Source of the DNA: an uncultured Chitinophaga sp. | Lineage (GTDB): Bacteria > Bacteroidota > Bacteroidia > Chitinophagales > Chitinophagaceae | Length of the DNA stretch: 64,000 nt | Assembly: GCF_946479755.1 (NCBI RefSeq) | Contig: NZ_CAMLHC010000014.1 | Span: 124,001 to 188,000, forward strand | Direction: 5' to 3' | Shown here: positions 16,349 to 24,188 of the stretch, one piece after another | Layout of the letters: each line of letters begins with the position of its first letter | Position numbering within the stretch: the first letter of the stretch is position 1 | Notes under the pieces: generated by a model | Seen by the model: only the letters and a program-made list of their open reading frames with translations | The model's database searches: none | What the model was told of the DNA's origin: nothing | Position numbers and translations under genes: made by a program

Positions 16349-16918
16349 ATGAAGAAACTAATAGCTACACTGGAATTTGGCGGCATCCTTTCACCACAGG
16401 ATATCCGGCTTTTCTCCGGACATTTTAAAGCGAAGCTGCTGAAAGCAGGTGAACACTTTCAGAAAGACGGCGAAGTGGCCCGGGAAATCGCTTTTGTGGA
16501 AAACGGCATCCTCCGGCTGTACGGCGTAACACCGGAGGGTGACGATGTAACGAAGTACTTCGTCAGGGAAAACCAGTTTATTGTCGACCTGGAGAGTTAT
16601 TATTCCGCCCGGCCATCGACAGAAGCGATACAAGCGGTAGTGGATTCGGAGATTTATATCGTTCACAAAACCAGCATTGACAAACTGAGCCAGGAGCTTC
16701 CCAACCTGTACATCTTCATCAAAACCCTTTCAGAAGCGGCGCTGATGGCTAAACTCAAGGACAACGACTTCCTGAACTTCGGGGATGCAAAAACAAAATA
16801 CCTTGAGTTTGTAAAACGTTATCCGGACCTGGCGTTGCGTGTGCCGCAACAGTTCATCGCCTCCTATTTAAGGATCACCCCACAGTCGCTCAGCCGGATC
16901 AGGCGGGAAATAAGGTAA
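16349..16918 (+). CDS. Crp/Fnr-family regulator (first copy)
   Basis: 189 residues. The N-terminal two-thirds form a cyclic-nucleotide-binding-type beta barrel (FVENGILRLYGVTPEGDDVTKYF). The C-terminal helix-turn-helix is short (VPQQFIASYLRITPQSLSRIRR). No Fe-S cysteines are present, so oxygen sensing of the Fnr kind is unlikely. The arrangement matches the many Bacteroidota Crp/Fnr-like proteins linked to SDR or DoxX genes. Its start codon directly follows the reductase stop codon, suggesting it controls that operon. Confidence 0.85.
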   Translation: MKKLIATLEFGGILSPQDIRLFSGHFKAKLLKAGEHFQKDGEVAREIAFVENGILRLYGVTPEGDDVTKYFVRENQFIVDLESYYSARPSTEAIQAVVDSEIYIVHKTSIDKLSQELPNLYIFIKTLSEAALMAKLKDNDFLNFGDAKTKYLEFVKRYPDLALRVPQQFIASYLRITPQSLSRIRREIR

Positions 16919-16958
16919 AAGGTTATATTTTAAAACGGACGTTCAAGCCATAAAAGCC

Positions 16959-17555
16959 ATGGAGATGTACACTGCCTTACTTGCGCATATCGACCAGCAT
17001 GTCAGCCTGTCGGACAAGGAAAAAGAACTTGTCTGCGCGGCTATGGCCATCAAAAAGGTACGGCGGCGGCAATACCTGTTACAGGAAGGCGCCGTGTGTC
17101 AGCATGACTATTTTGTGCTTGACGGATGCCTGCGCCAGTACGAGGTGGGAGAAAATGACAAGGAAAACATTGTGCAGTTCGCCTTTGAAAACTGGTGGAT
17201 GTCTGACTGGTTCAGCATGCTCACAGGCACCCCTTCGGTTTACAACATCGATGCGCTGGAAGACAGCACCGTGCTCGTAATCGGGAAAGAAGCACTGAAC
17301 CGGCTGTTCGCCGCTGTTCCCGCCATGGATATCTATTTCCGTAATATACTGTTGCAGGCGTATGCCTGGCTGCAACGCCGCACCCTTTACCTGCAGAAAC
17401 CTTCAGAAGAAAGATATGCTTCCTTTGTAAAACATTACAGCTGGTTTGAACAACGGGTATCGCAACAACATATTGCTTCATTTCTCGGTATCACCCGCGA
17501 AACACTCAGCCGGCTGAAAGCGCAGCAGATCAGATCTTCCCGTGGCGACCTGTGA
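16959..17555 (+). CDS. Crp/Fnr-family regulator (second copy)
   Basis: 198 residues from the ATG at 16959; a second Met two codons later is equally possible. Beta-barrel sensor part (LLQEGAVCQHDYFVLDGCLRQY, ENIVQFAFENWWMSDWFSM) followed by a helix-turn-helix (VSQQHIASFLGITRETLSRL). Related in layout to the gene 40 bp upstream but clearly diverged. It precedes the DoxX gene, whose promoter region carries a TGAACA-N4-TGTTCA inverted repeat, a plausible target for this regulator (inference). Confidence 0.85.
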   Translation: MEMYTALLAHIDQHVSLSDKEKELVCAAMAIKKVRRRQYLLQEGAVCQHDYFVLDGCLRQYEVGENDKENIVQFAFENWWMSDWFSMLTGTPSVYNIDALEDSTVLVIGKEALNRLFAAVPAMDIYFRNILLQAYAWLQRRTLYLQKPSEERYASFVKHYSWFEQRVSQQHIASFLGITRETLSRLKAQQIRSSRGDL

Positions 17556-17597
17556 GAAATATCACAGGTTTATTTTACCAAATATCACACTGCCAAC

Positions 17598-17613
17598 TGA
17601 ACATTCCTGTTCA
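17598..17613. promoter_or_regulatory. Palindromic operator candidate upstream of the DoxX gene
   Basis: TGAACA-TTCC-TGTTCA is a perfect 6-bp inverted repeat with a 4-base spacer, the spacing used by Fnr-type dimers. A CAACTTTG box resembling the TAnnTTTG -7 element starts within it at 17612, so binding here would affect transcription directly. Confidence 0.5.
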
Positions 17614-17640
17614 ACTTTGTACTGATAAAACACAATAAAA

Positions 17641-18096
17641 ATGTACAAAGAATTTATGCAATGGGCATTGTCCAACGATGACAGCTGGGCAGGACTGATA
17701 TTACGACTCACCCTCGGCCTCGTACTTTTTCCGCATGTGGCACAAAAACTATTCGGGTGGTTCGACGGCCCCGGGCTCCGTGGCGAACTGCAGTATATGA
17801 CCACCAAAGCCGGTCTTCCAGTATGGGTGGCCGTTACCGCTATCACGGTGGAATGCGTAGGGGCATTTCTGTTACTAACGGGTACGGGCACCCGGTTTGC
17901 AGCCGCGGGCTTGTTTGGTTTGTTTATCGGCATGATCCTCGTCGTGCACGCCCCTAACGGTTTTTTTATGAACTGGTTTGGTAAAGTCCCTTCCGGCGCC
18001 GAGGGTTTTGAATACCACCTGCTGGTACTGGGTATCTGTATCGTTCTCATGATACAGGGCGGCGGAAAATATGCGCTCGATAAATTATTGCAATAA
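17641..18096 (+). CDS. DoxX family membrane protein
   Basis: 151 residues, four predicted membrane helices. Typical DoxX features: LILRLTLGLVLFPHVAQKLFGWF in helix 1, a Gly-rich FDGPGLRGEL loop, VECVGAFLLLTGTGTRFAA in the middle, and an EGFEYHLLVLG segment before the last helix. The family lies in the inner membrane and is tied to quinone or thiol redox balance in some bacteria; here the role is unknown. It follows the second Crp/Fnr gene with 85 bp between them that carry a palindrome and a promoter-like box. Confidence 0.85.
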   Translation: MYKEFMQWALSNDDSWAGLILRLTLGLVLFPHVAQKLFGWFDGPGLRGELQYMTTKAGLPVWVAVTAITVECVGAFLLLTGTGTRFAAAGLFGLFIGMILVVHAPNGFFMNWFGKVPSGAEGFEYHLLVLGICIVLMIQGGGKYALDKLLQ

Positions 18097-18157
18097 TTTC
18101 CGGTGCGTGCAACAATACTGCATGTAGCAATTGTAATTTTCCCTAAATCCTATTAAC

Positions 18158-18322
18158 ATGAAAAAAATAACCGTTAAACAAAAGACCCTTTCCCTGCAAC
18201 GGTCTACCGTAGCATCTTTGAGCCAGCATGCCGCCACTCAGAAAGGACAGGACACCATTTGGACAAAAGCACATGACACCATCTGGACGAAAGCTCAGGA
18301 TACAAGCTGGATACGGCTGTAG
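18158..18322 (+). CDS. Candidate RiPP precursor peptide with three Trp-containing octad repeats
   Basis: 54 residues. The N-terminal part has LSLQRSTVASL, which fits the Bacteroidota RiPP leader pattern LxLxKxTIAxL (Arg for Lys). The rest contains three tandem units: DTIWTKAH, DTIWTKAQ and DTSWIRL, encoded by 24-bp repeats from 18251. There is no Cys, so lanthionine rings are impossible. Each unit holds an aromatic-x-basic triplet (WTK, WTK, WIR), the kind of motif used by radical-SAM three-residue cyclophane enzymes, as well as Asp, Thr and Lys that could form ester or amide links. No maturation enzyme lies in the window. It has an ATG start and its own terminator. The precursor call is inference; the repeats are directly visible. 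Confidence 0.55.
   Translation: MKKITVKQKTLSLQRSTVASLSQHAATQKGQDTIWTKAHDTIWTKAQDTSWIRL
18251..18319 (+). repeat. Three tandem 24-bp coding repeats
   Basis: Units at 18251-18274, 18275-18298 and 18299-18319 (the last lacks one codon). The first two differ mostly at third codon positions (acc att tgg aca versus acc atc tgg acg), showing selection on the peptide DTIWTKA. The third has diverged to DTSWIRL. Confidence 0.85.
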
Positions 18323-18349
18323 TTTGCCGATGACGACGATACAAAAAGA

Positions 18350-18384
18350 CAGCGGCCGGGATATTTCCGGCCGCTGTATTTTTT
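18350..18384. terminator. Bidirectional terminator between peptide gene and cytolysin-like gene
   Basis: Perfect 10-bp stem CAGCGGCCGG (18350-18359) / CCGGCCGCTG (18367-18376), loop GATATTT, then a T-run to 18384. On the other strand an A5 run at 18343-18347 supplies the T-run for the convergent gene. Confidence 0.92.
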
Positions 18385-19474
18385 ACAATTTAAAGTCTAC
18401 TTTCAGTATCCGGTCCACCTCTATATCGCCTCCTGCCGTATTCATAACGCTGTAGTAAACCGGAACACCGGTATATTGAAAAGGGGTTTTCGTGAGAATG
18501 TTCACATATTCCTTCAGCCTGTCGTACCCGTTCAGGTTGTCCTTCGATACCTTGTCTGCCGCCGTATGCCGGTAATATACATGCGACTTCGCCTGTCTCA
18601 GCAGCTCAATGTCTTCTACTGTTTCCGTACCGTCGAGCGCCCGGTTCATGGCCGATCTCAGCTTGTCCTCCGGGGCGTCGGATTCGAGGAATACATACAC
18701 CTCATGACCGTAAGAGACAGATGAGATAATTCCTTTATCCGCCGCATTCGTCGCGTAGTAATTTTTGTACCGTTTTAATCCATCATCATAATCAAAATAG
18801 ATGGTGTGGTAAGTACCTACAGAATAGACCATGCATCCTGTCTTCTTTTCCAGTGCTGCATGTGAAGCAGCAGGGACCAGTTGCTGCACAGGTATCGGAT
18901 CAAAATACCTGGCCGTCAATGTACCGGGGAAAGCCAGGGACAAGGTGGCGTAGTCCGTAAAAGTGACCGCCCTGCCGCTACCCAGCCCGGAGATGGGACC
19001 TTTGGTATCGCGGAACCAGTACCGGAGCACTCCGTCCACGGCTGCTTTTGAAGCCGGAACAACGGAATCTCCCCGCTTGACGGCCAGCGAAGTGGTAAAT
19101 ATTTTCACCTGCTGGTTGTCCGGCCCGGGTATAAATTCCGGGACACTGCTATTCCTGAATGTTGCCAGGTTGATTGTATTTCCGGGGAACAGGTTGTTAT
19201 CGCTGAACCGATGCCACCCTGCCCCATATTTAATGAAGAAGCTAACGCCTGCGCTGTCCTGCCAAACGCTGTCCCGCACAACATGATTCACCTGCCAGTT
19301 TTTAATCAGCCGGGAAATGGAATCAATACGGGCTTTTTTCGAAGTGACGGTAGCCACAGGGTTCGTACCGGGATTGGGGTTAGGGTCTGTCGGCGTATCG
19401 GGGACGTCTTTCTTTCCGCAAGACATCATCAGCATAGCTGCAGACAGTGCTACAACAGTATTTTTCAGTATCAT
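18383..19474 (-). CDS. Thiol-activated-cytolysin-like lipoprotein (CDCL type, no domain 4)
   Basis: 363 residues. Lipoprotein signal with lipidated Cys19 (LMMSC), then a Pro/Asn/Asp-rich linker (~23-39). The body follows the order of cholesterol-dependent cytolysins: LFPG near 95-98 (as in RLYPGA of the family), a YFDPIPVQQLV segment, MVYSVGTYHTIYFDYD, then ISSVSYGHEVYVFLES at 250-265, close to the SSVAYGRQVYLKLE stretch of pneumolysin, followed by a matching acidic-helix region. GVPVYYSVMN near the end matches the PISYTTSFL region. The chain stops there, so domain 4 with its undecapeptide and cholesterol loop is missing. Likely a CDC-like pore-former or a relative anchored to the outer membrane. 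Homology is by eye; function is inference. Confidence 0.7.
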   Translation of the reverse strand: MILKNTVVALSAAMLMMSCGKKDVPDTPTDPNPNPGTNPVATVTSKKARIDSISRLIKNWQVNHVVRDSVWQDSAGVSFFIKYGAGWHRFSDNNLFPGNTINLATFRNSSVPEFIPGPDNQQVKIFTTSLAVKRGDSVVPASKAAVDGVLRYWFRDTKGPISGLGSGRAVTFTDYATLSLAFPGTLTARYFDPIPVQQLVPAASHAALEKKTGCMVYSVGTYHTIYFDYDDGLKRYKNYYATNAADKGIISSVSYGHEVYVFLESDAPEDKLRSAMNRALDGTETVEDIELLRQAKSHVYYRHTAADKVSKDNLNGYDRLKEYVNILTKTPFQYTGVPVYYSVMNTAGGDIEVDRILKVDFKL

Positions 19475-19681
19475 AGAAACCGGGTATTAAACAGTTTACT
19501 GGCAATACACGGTAGTCAAAGTTCATGCCGCCTTGCCGCGTAGTTATCGTGTAGCCGGGCGGGAGTAAATTATAACCGTTCAATAACAGTAATATGATCT
19601 TATCATGAAAAGATGCCACTGCCATCACTAATTCTCCCATTTTCAATATATTGCAAACTTAGTTGATATAACTGTTGTCTT

Positions 19682-20857
19682 ATGGAGTCAATAACCGCGC
19701 TGTGGGGTTGGAATATTTTATATCTAACCGGAATTATCATCACCTTCTTTCTTTCCTCCCTGCTGTTTATCAAAAAAAGTAAAAACAACGCAGATTACCT
19801 GCTGGCTGCCTGGCTCCTCATTTTAGGAGTTCATTTGACGTTGTTTTATCTCACACACAGCGGGCGATACCTGCAGTGGCCATATCTGCTGGGCTTCGAG
19901 ATCCCGATGCCTCTGCTGCATGGCCCTTTCCTCTATCTCTACACCGCCGTGCTGACCGGCCAGCTGCCGGAAAAGCAACGATGGCTGTTTCATTTTATTC
20001 CCGCCGGTATAGCCTATGCCGTCATCATGCCTTTTTTATTGCTTCCGCTTCATCATAAAACAGCTGTCTACCTCCACGAAGGACAGGGGTACGAAACGCT
20101 GATGCTATATATGCTGTTCGCTATCTACCTCTCCGGGGTGACCTACGTGGTACTCTCTCTTTTGTTACTGCGAAAACATAGGCAGCGCATTCTGCACCGG
20201 TTTTCAGATACCGAAAAGATCAATCTGAACTGGCTGCGGTACCTTATCACCGGCATTGCCGTCATCTGGCTGGCGGTACTATGGAGCAAAGATGCCGCCA
20301 TCTATACGCTGACCGTAATGCTGGTGTTGTTCATCGGCTACTTCGGCATCCGGCAGGTAGGAATACTGAACGATCACGCAGGTAGTATGGAGCCGGTCCT
20401 AACACCCGATGCGGCGTGGGCGGCCCTCCCGGAGATGGTCACCGGCGACACACCGGACCAGGAAGAACAGGTCAGATACCAGAAATCGAGGCTGCCGCAG
20501 GGAACCATTGACCGGATACAGGAACAGCTCTCGCAGGTGATGATACAGGAAGAACTGTTCAAAGACCCTGCCCTGACACTGGGCGACCTGAGCAAACGAC
20601 TACAGGTACATCCTAACCAGCTGTCGCAGGTGATCAACCTGGCAGAAGGGAAAACTTTTTATGACTATATCAACTTACTCCGGGTGGAAGCTTTTGAAAA
20701 ACAACTGGCCCATTCCGGGAATGAAAAATACACACTCCTCTCCCTTGCTTTTGATTGTGGTTTTAATTCCAAAGCATCTTTTAACCGGAATTTTAAAAAG
20801 TATCGCGGCATCACGCCGACCGAGTACCAGAAACAACAGAACAACAATCCATCCTAA
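19682..20857 (+). CDS. AraC-family regulator with N-terminal membrane domain
   Basis: 391 residues. Residues ~1-230 hold about seven membrane segments. Residues ~285-390 hold the AraC helix-turn-helix pair (LTLGDLSKRLQVHPNQLSQV, then LSLAFDCGFNSKASFNRNFK and a GITPTEYQK end). This type of membrane-bound AraC regulator is common in Bacteroidota and probably senses a signal at the inner membrane. It is divergent from the cytolysin-like gene across 207 bp, so it may control it (context only). Target and ligand unknown. Confidence 0.88.
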   Translation: MESITALWGWNILYLTGIIITFFLSSLLFIKKSKNNADYLLAAWLLILGVHLTLFYLTHSGRYLQWPYLLGFEIPMPLLHGPFLYLYTAVLTGQLPEKQRWLFHFIPAGIAYAVIMPFLLLPLHHKTAVYLHEGQGYETLMLYMLFAIYLSGVTYVVLSLLLLRKHRQRILHRFSDTEKINLNWLRYLITGIAVIWLAVLWSKDAAIYTLTVMLVLFIGYFGIRQVGILNDHAGSMEPVLTPDAAWAALPEMVTGDTPDQEEQVRYQKSRLPQGTIDRIQEQLSQVMIQEELFKDPALTLGDLSKRLQVHPNQLSQVINLAEGKTFYDYINLLRVEAFEKQLAHSGNEKYTLLSLAFDCGFNSKASFNRNFKKYRGITPTEYQKQQNNNPS

Positions 20858-20996
20858 AGGTATCAACGCCCAGGGAGAAGTATCATCTCTCATAAAACAC
20901 TCAAAAACAATCACTTAAAACAGGTCTCATCTCCCATATTGAAGCGCCTGCGCATCGAAAGCGTCAGACCTTAGCGGCATCATTCAAACACAAAAA

Positions 20997-22016
20997 ATGG
21001 TGCTTAAAAACAATCTTTCCATCCTGCCGCTTGTCGCTGTTTTCCTGCTGGCGTCCTGCTCCACCAAAGACAGGACCATCACCGGTACCGGGAACCTGGT
21101 ACCCAAAACCGCCGACCAGGATGCCAACCTGCCCGCCATACAGGCTAACGGCGCCCGGCTGCACGCCGAAGCGTCGGGCCCGGCCAATGGTACCATGGTG
21201 ATAGTGCTGCATGGCGGCCCCGGAGGCGACTATCGTTACCTGTTACCCTGTAAAGACCTCGCACAACAAGGCTACCGTGTAGTGCTGTACGATCAGCGAG
21301 GGTCCGGCCTTTCCCAGCGTTTTCCCCAAAAAAGTTACACCTCTCTCGGTCCAGGCGCCATGGACCTGATGTACGACGACCTGAGCGCTGTCATTGCGCA
21401 CTATCGTACCAGTCCCACGCAGAAAGTAGTATTGCTGGGGCATTCCTGGGGTGGGATCCTGGCTTCCGGCTACGCCGGCAAACATCCGGACAACATACAG
21501 GGCGTCATTGCCTGTGAAGCAGGTGGCCTGCAATGGGACGATATAAAAGCCTACGTAAAAGACTCCCGTTCTTTTAAATTATGGGGAGAGCTGCTGAACG
21601 ACGCCGCTTTTCTTGATCAGTTTATCACCGGCAAAGAAGATCAGCACGAAGTGCTGGACTATAAAATGTCGCTGCTCGTGTCCCGAAACGATATTACCGG
21701 AGAAGGCACCACCGATCCTTCCGTTTCCTGGCGTAACGGCGCCGTGGTCATGGACGCACTTTTTGAAGTCGGAGATGCCTATCACACCGACTTCTCTGCC
21801 GGACTTGACCGTTTCAGGAAGCCGGTCCTGTTTTTCCACAGCGAAAATAACAAGGCTTACCCCGACACCTGGGCGAAACAAATAACCAACGCATATCCTT
21901 CCGTCAGGCTGATCAAAGTTCCCGGTGTCGGGCATGATGGCATTATTACCAACCACAAAGCCTGGACAGAGACAACTATGCCGGCTATACTCACTTATCT
22001 CCGTTCGCTTCCTTAA
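20997..22016 (+). CDS. Alpha/beta hydrolase lipoprotein (proline iminopeptidase-like)
   Basis: 339 residues with a lipoprotein signal (LLASC, Cys near 20). The alpha/beta-hydrolase fold shows the oxyanion-hole motif HGGPGGD, the nucleophile elbow GHSWGG with its Ser, and a C-terminal GVGHDG with the catalytic His. The HGGPGG motif is typical of proline iminopeptidases and related hydrolases (S33). Attached to a membrane facing the periplasm. It starts 139 bp after the AraC gene and is followed 10 bp later by an outer-membrane-type protein gene, so these two are probably co-transcribed. Substrate unknown. Confidence 0.85.
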   Translation: MVLKNNLSILPLVAVFLLASCSTKDRTITGTGNLVPKTADQDANLPAIQANGARLHAEASGPANGTMVIVLHGGPGGDYRYLLPCKDLAQQGYRVVLYDQRGSGLSQRFPQKSYTSLGPGAMDLMYDDLSAVIAHYRTSPTQKVVLLGHSWGGILASGYAGKHPDNIQGVIACEAGGLQWDDIKAYVKDSRSFKLWGELLNDAAFLDQFITGKEDQHEVLDYKMSLLVSRNDITGEGTTDPSVSWRNGAVVMDALFEVGDAYHTDFSAGLDRFRKPVLFFHSENNKAYPDTWAKQITNAYPSVRLIKVPGVGHDGIITNHKAWTETTMPAILTYLRSLP

Positions 22017-22026
22017 AAAACATAAC

Positions 22027-22713
22027 ATGGTATCGAAGAAACACCCAATAGGGCGCTACATATTACTATCCCTCCTGTTAATGGCCGCCCACCCGCTCCG
22101 GGCGCAGGTCATTAACTGGGGTAACCTGCAGGATGAACAACGGCATTGGATCAACGCCCATACCGGCGCCCGGTACGGGATGGTATTCGGGCTCGGTTAC
22201 GCTTATCGACTGACCGGCAGCGAATTCCCTGTCATCGCAAACCTGGCCTATTCGTTTCCTTCCGGCAACAACCTCCTGGATGATTTCAAAGCAAAGTTCG
22301 GCGCACAGGTACGGCTGTTGCAGGTGAACGATTTCCACCTCGCTGTGAAGGCACACGGCGTTTTCAGAGGATATGAAAATGAGCTGGTGCGGCTGCTGAA
22401 CTGGGGCGCGGACCTCTCCGGCACCATCGGCTATTACCGGCCTTCCTGGTTTGTAGCCGGCGAAGCCGGGTTCGACAAAGCCATCTCCACCCATTTCAAA
22501 CACACCAACAGCTATAAAAATCAATATCCGGATGTAAAAGATGGCTGGTATGCCCCGGCTACCGGTGGCAATTTCAATTATGGTTTACAGGGCGGCGTTT
22601 CTTTTGGCCGGCATGATATTACGCTAAACGGCGGCGGTTTGCTACAGGAAGATTTTAAAACGAAACCCTTATTGCCGTTTTATTTGTTGCTGGGATATAA
22701 TTACCGGTGGTAG
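22027..22713 (+). CDS. Predicted outer-membrane beta-barrel protein
   Basis: 228 residues from the ATG at 22027, which opens a signal peptide (MVSKKH..., LLLMAAHPLRAQ). A frame open from 21925 has no signal and overlaps the hydrolase gene. The mature part alternates polar and aromatic residues, with many Gly/Tyr pairs, and ends in YLLLGYNYRW, a terminal aromatic as in outer-membrane barrels. No specific family recognised. It follows the hydrolase gene by 10 bp. Confidence 0.7.
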   Translation: MVSKKHPIGRYILLSLLLMAAHPLRAQVINWGNLQDEQRHWINAHTGARYGMVFGLGYAYRLTGSEFPVIANLAYSFPSGNNLLDDFKAKFGAQVRLLQVNDFHLAVKAHGVFRGYENELVRLLNWGADLSGTIGYYRPSWFVAGEAGFDKAISTHFKHTNSYKNQYPDVKDGWYAPATGGNFNYGLQGGVSFGRHDITLNGGGLLQEDFKTKPLLPFYLLLGYNYRW

Positions 22714-22742
22714 GGCATGACAGTGAGTATAGAGGATAAAAA

Positions 22743-22777
22743 GAGGGCGCTTTCGTGGAGCGTCCTCTATATTTTTA
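22743..22777. terminator. Terminator between convergent genes
   Basis: Stem GAGGGCGCT (22743-22751) / AGCGTCCTC (22759-22767) with one G-T pair and a 7-base loop, then a T-rich tail. It overlaps the stop codon of the minus-strand HEAT-like gene. Confidence 0.75.
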
Positions 22778-23477
22778 TCTTCATCGCTTTCTCTTTCGCC
22801 TTCGCCAGTTTTTCAACAGTATTAGCGTGCATATCGGTAGCATCCAATCCCCATCTTTTACCGCTGATTTCCTGCATAGACACGAGGATGGCGCATTCGG
22901 TATGCCATGCGGTCTGTGGTGACAGTGCATCTCTCAGGATTTGCAGGCAGGTGGCGGCGGCTTCCGGGTGATTAAAGCAGAGTTGCATGAGGGCGGTAGC
23001 GGCCCAGCTTCTGTTCTCCGGTACCGGGTCCTGGGACAGCAGCGCGGCTATCTGATCGATATCGGAAGGGATGCCTGTCCAACCGATGACAAACAGCGCT
23101 TTGGCCCGTAGAACGGCGACAGTGGCAGTTAAATAGTTCCTGGCCAGTGCGGCCGTCTTATCCAGGTGTTTTCCGTTTTTATATTTGTACGTACCGAGGA
23201 TGTGCAGCGCGATAGCCTGTATATGCGGGTCCGGTTCCTGCGCTATCTGTGTCAACAGGTACTGTTCTCCCGCCTCTCCTCTTTCTGAAAATTTGCGGCA
23301 GATGGTTTCGTACAGCTGGGTGTCTATATCTGTTTCTTTCAGCAGGGAATAGTGAAAGTCCAGGAACTCGGGCGTGTTCTGTGTGAGCAGCGCTCTTCCG
23401 AATGCCAGCCGGCCGGAGGTGCTTCCATCGCTGCTGATATGCTGATAAGTTTCTTTTAACGTCTGCAGGTCCGTCAT
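22767..23477 (-). CDS. HEAT-repeat-like protein
   Basis: 236 residues from the ATG at 23477; an in-frame ATG at 23504 would add nine. The chain is built of paired helices of about 35 residues with recurring patterns (IQAIALHILGTYK, LRAKALFVIGWTG, NRSWAATALMQLC), as in HEAT/Armadillo scaffolds. No signal peptide or enzyme motif. Probably a cytoplasmic binding protein. Upstream of it on the minus strand is the response regulator gene, 30 bp away, so it may be part of that operon. Confidence 0.65.
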   Translation of the reverse strand: MTDLQTLKETYQHISSDGSTSGRLAFGRALLTQNTPEFLDFHYSLLKETDIDTQLYETICRKFSERGEAGEQYLLTQIAQEPDPHIQAIALHILGTYKYKNGKHLDKTAALARNYLTATVAVLRAKALFVIGWTGIPSDIDQIAALLSQDPVPENRSWAATALMQLCFNHPEAAATCLQILRDALSPQTAWHTECAILVSMQEISGKRWGLDATDMHANTVEKLAKAKEKAMKIKI

Positions 23478-23507
23478 CTCAGGTGATTTGACCGGAAAAT
23501 ACAAAAT

Positions 23508-24179
23508 TCACCTGAGGGAGATGATATTATTCCGGATTGCATACAACACCAGTCCTGTCACATTGCGCGAACCCGTTTTCTGCAGCAGGTTGTTCCGGTG
23601 CCCGTTGACTGTTTTCACGCTGATAAAAAGTTCCTGCGCGATCTCCTCTGCGGTGTACTGTTTACAGACCAGCTGTAATATCTCTTCTTCTCTTTTGGTG
23701 ATGGAGAGATTTTGTGGTTTGTTCCGTGGCGCTCTTACATTCTTCATCTGCAGGGCCTTCAATGCGCGTTCGTTGATATACGACCCTTTGTTGTGTACGG
23801 CGATGATGGCTTCCTGTACTTCCCGGGGACCGCTGTCTTTCACCAGGTAGCCATGGGCGCCGCACTGTATGAGCTGGTTGATGAAATGTTCATCGTCATG
23901 GACAGACAGGATCAGGATCTTCATGTCAGGGTAAGCGTTTGTCAGTGCCAGCGTCACCTGCTGGCCGCCGTATTCGCGGTCGCCGTCCGGCGGCAGCGAG
24001 AGGTCCACCAGCATCACATCGGGCAGAACGGCCGCCTGCCGTAGTTTGTCCAATACAGAATGACCATCGGCAGATTCAAATATTACCTGCATGTCCTGCC
24101 AGGTGTTGATAATGGCTTTCATCCCTTCTCTGAAGAGGGCCTGGTCTTCCACGAGCCCGATGTTGATCTCTTTTTTCAT
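23508..24179 (-). CDS. NarL/FixJ-type response regulator
   Basis: 223 residues. Receiver domain ~1-125 with acidic pair Glu11/Asp12 and phospho-acceptor Asp59 in VMLVDLSLPP, and the conserved Lys in GYLVKDSG. C-terminal LuxR helix-turn-helix ~155-215 (ITKREEEILQLVCKQYTAEEIAQ, ISVKTVNGHRNNLLQKTGSRN). It is paired with the histidine kinase 9 bp upstream. DNA target unknown. Confidence 0.93.
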   Translation of the reverse strand: MKKEINIGLVEDQALFREGMKAIINTWQDMQVIFESADGHSVLDKLRQAAVLPDVMLVDLSLPPDGDREYGGQQVTLALTNAYPDMKILILSVHDDEHFINQLIQCGAHGYLVKDSGPREVQEAIIAVHNKGSYINERALKALQMKNVRAPRNKPQNLSITKREEEILQLVCKQYTAEEIAQELFISVKTVNGHRNNLLQKTGSRNVTGLVLYAIRNNIISLR

Positions 24180-24188
24180 ATAAAATTA

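Noticed and set aside
18158..18322. Calling the small peptide a lanthipeptide precursor
   Set aside because: The leader pattern fits, but there is no Cys to form lanthionine and no LanB/LanC-type gene nearby.
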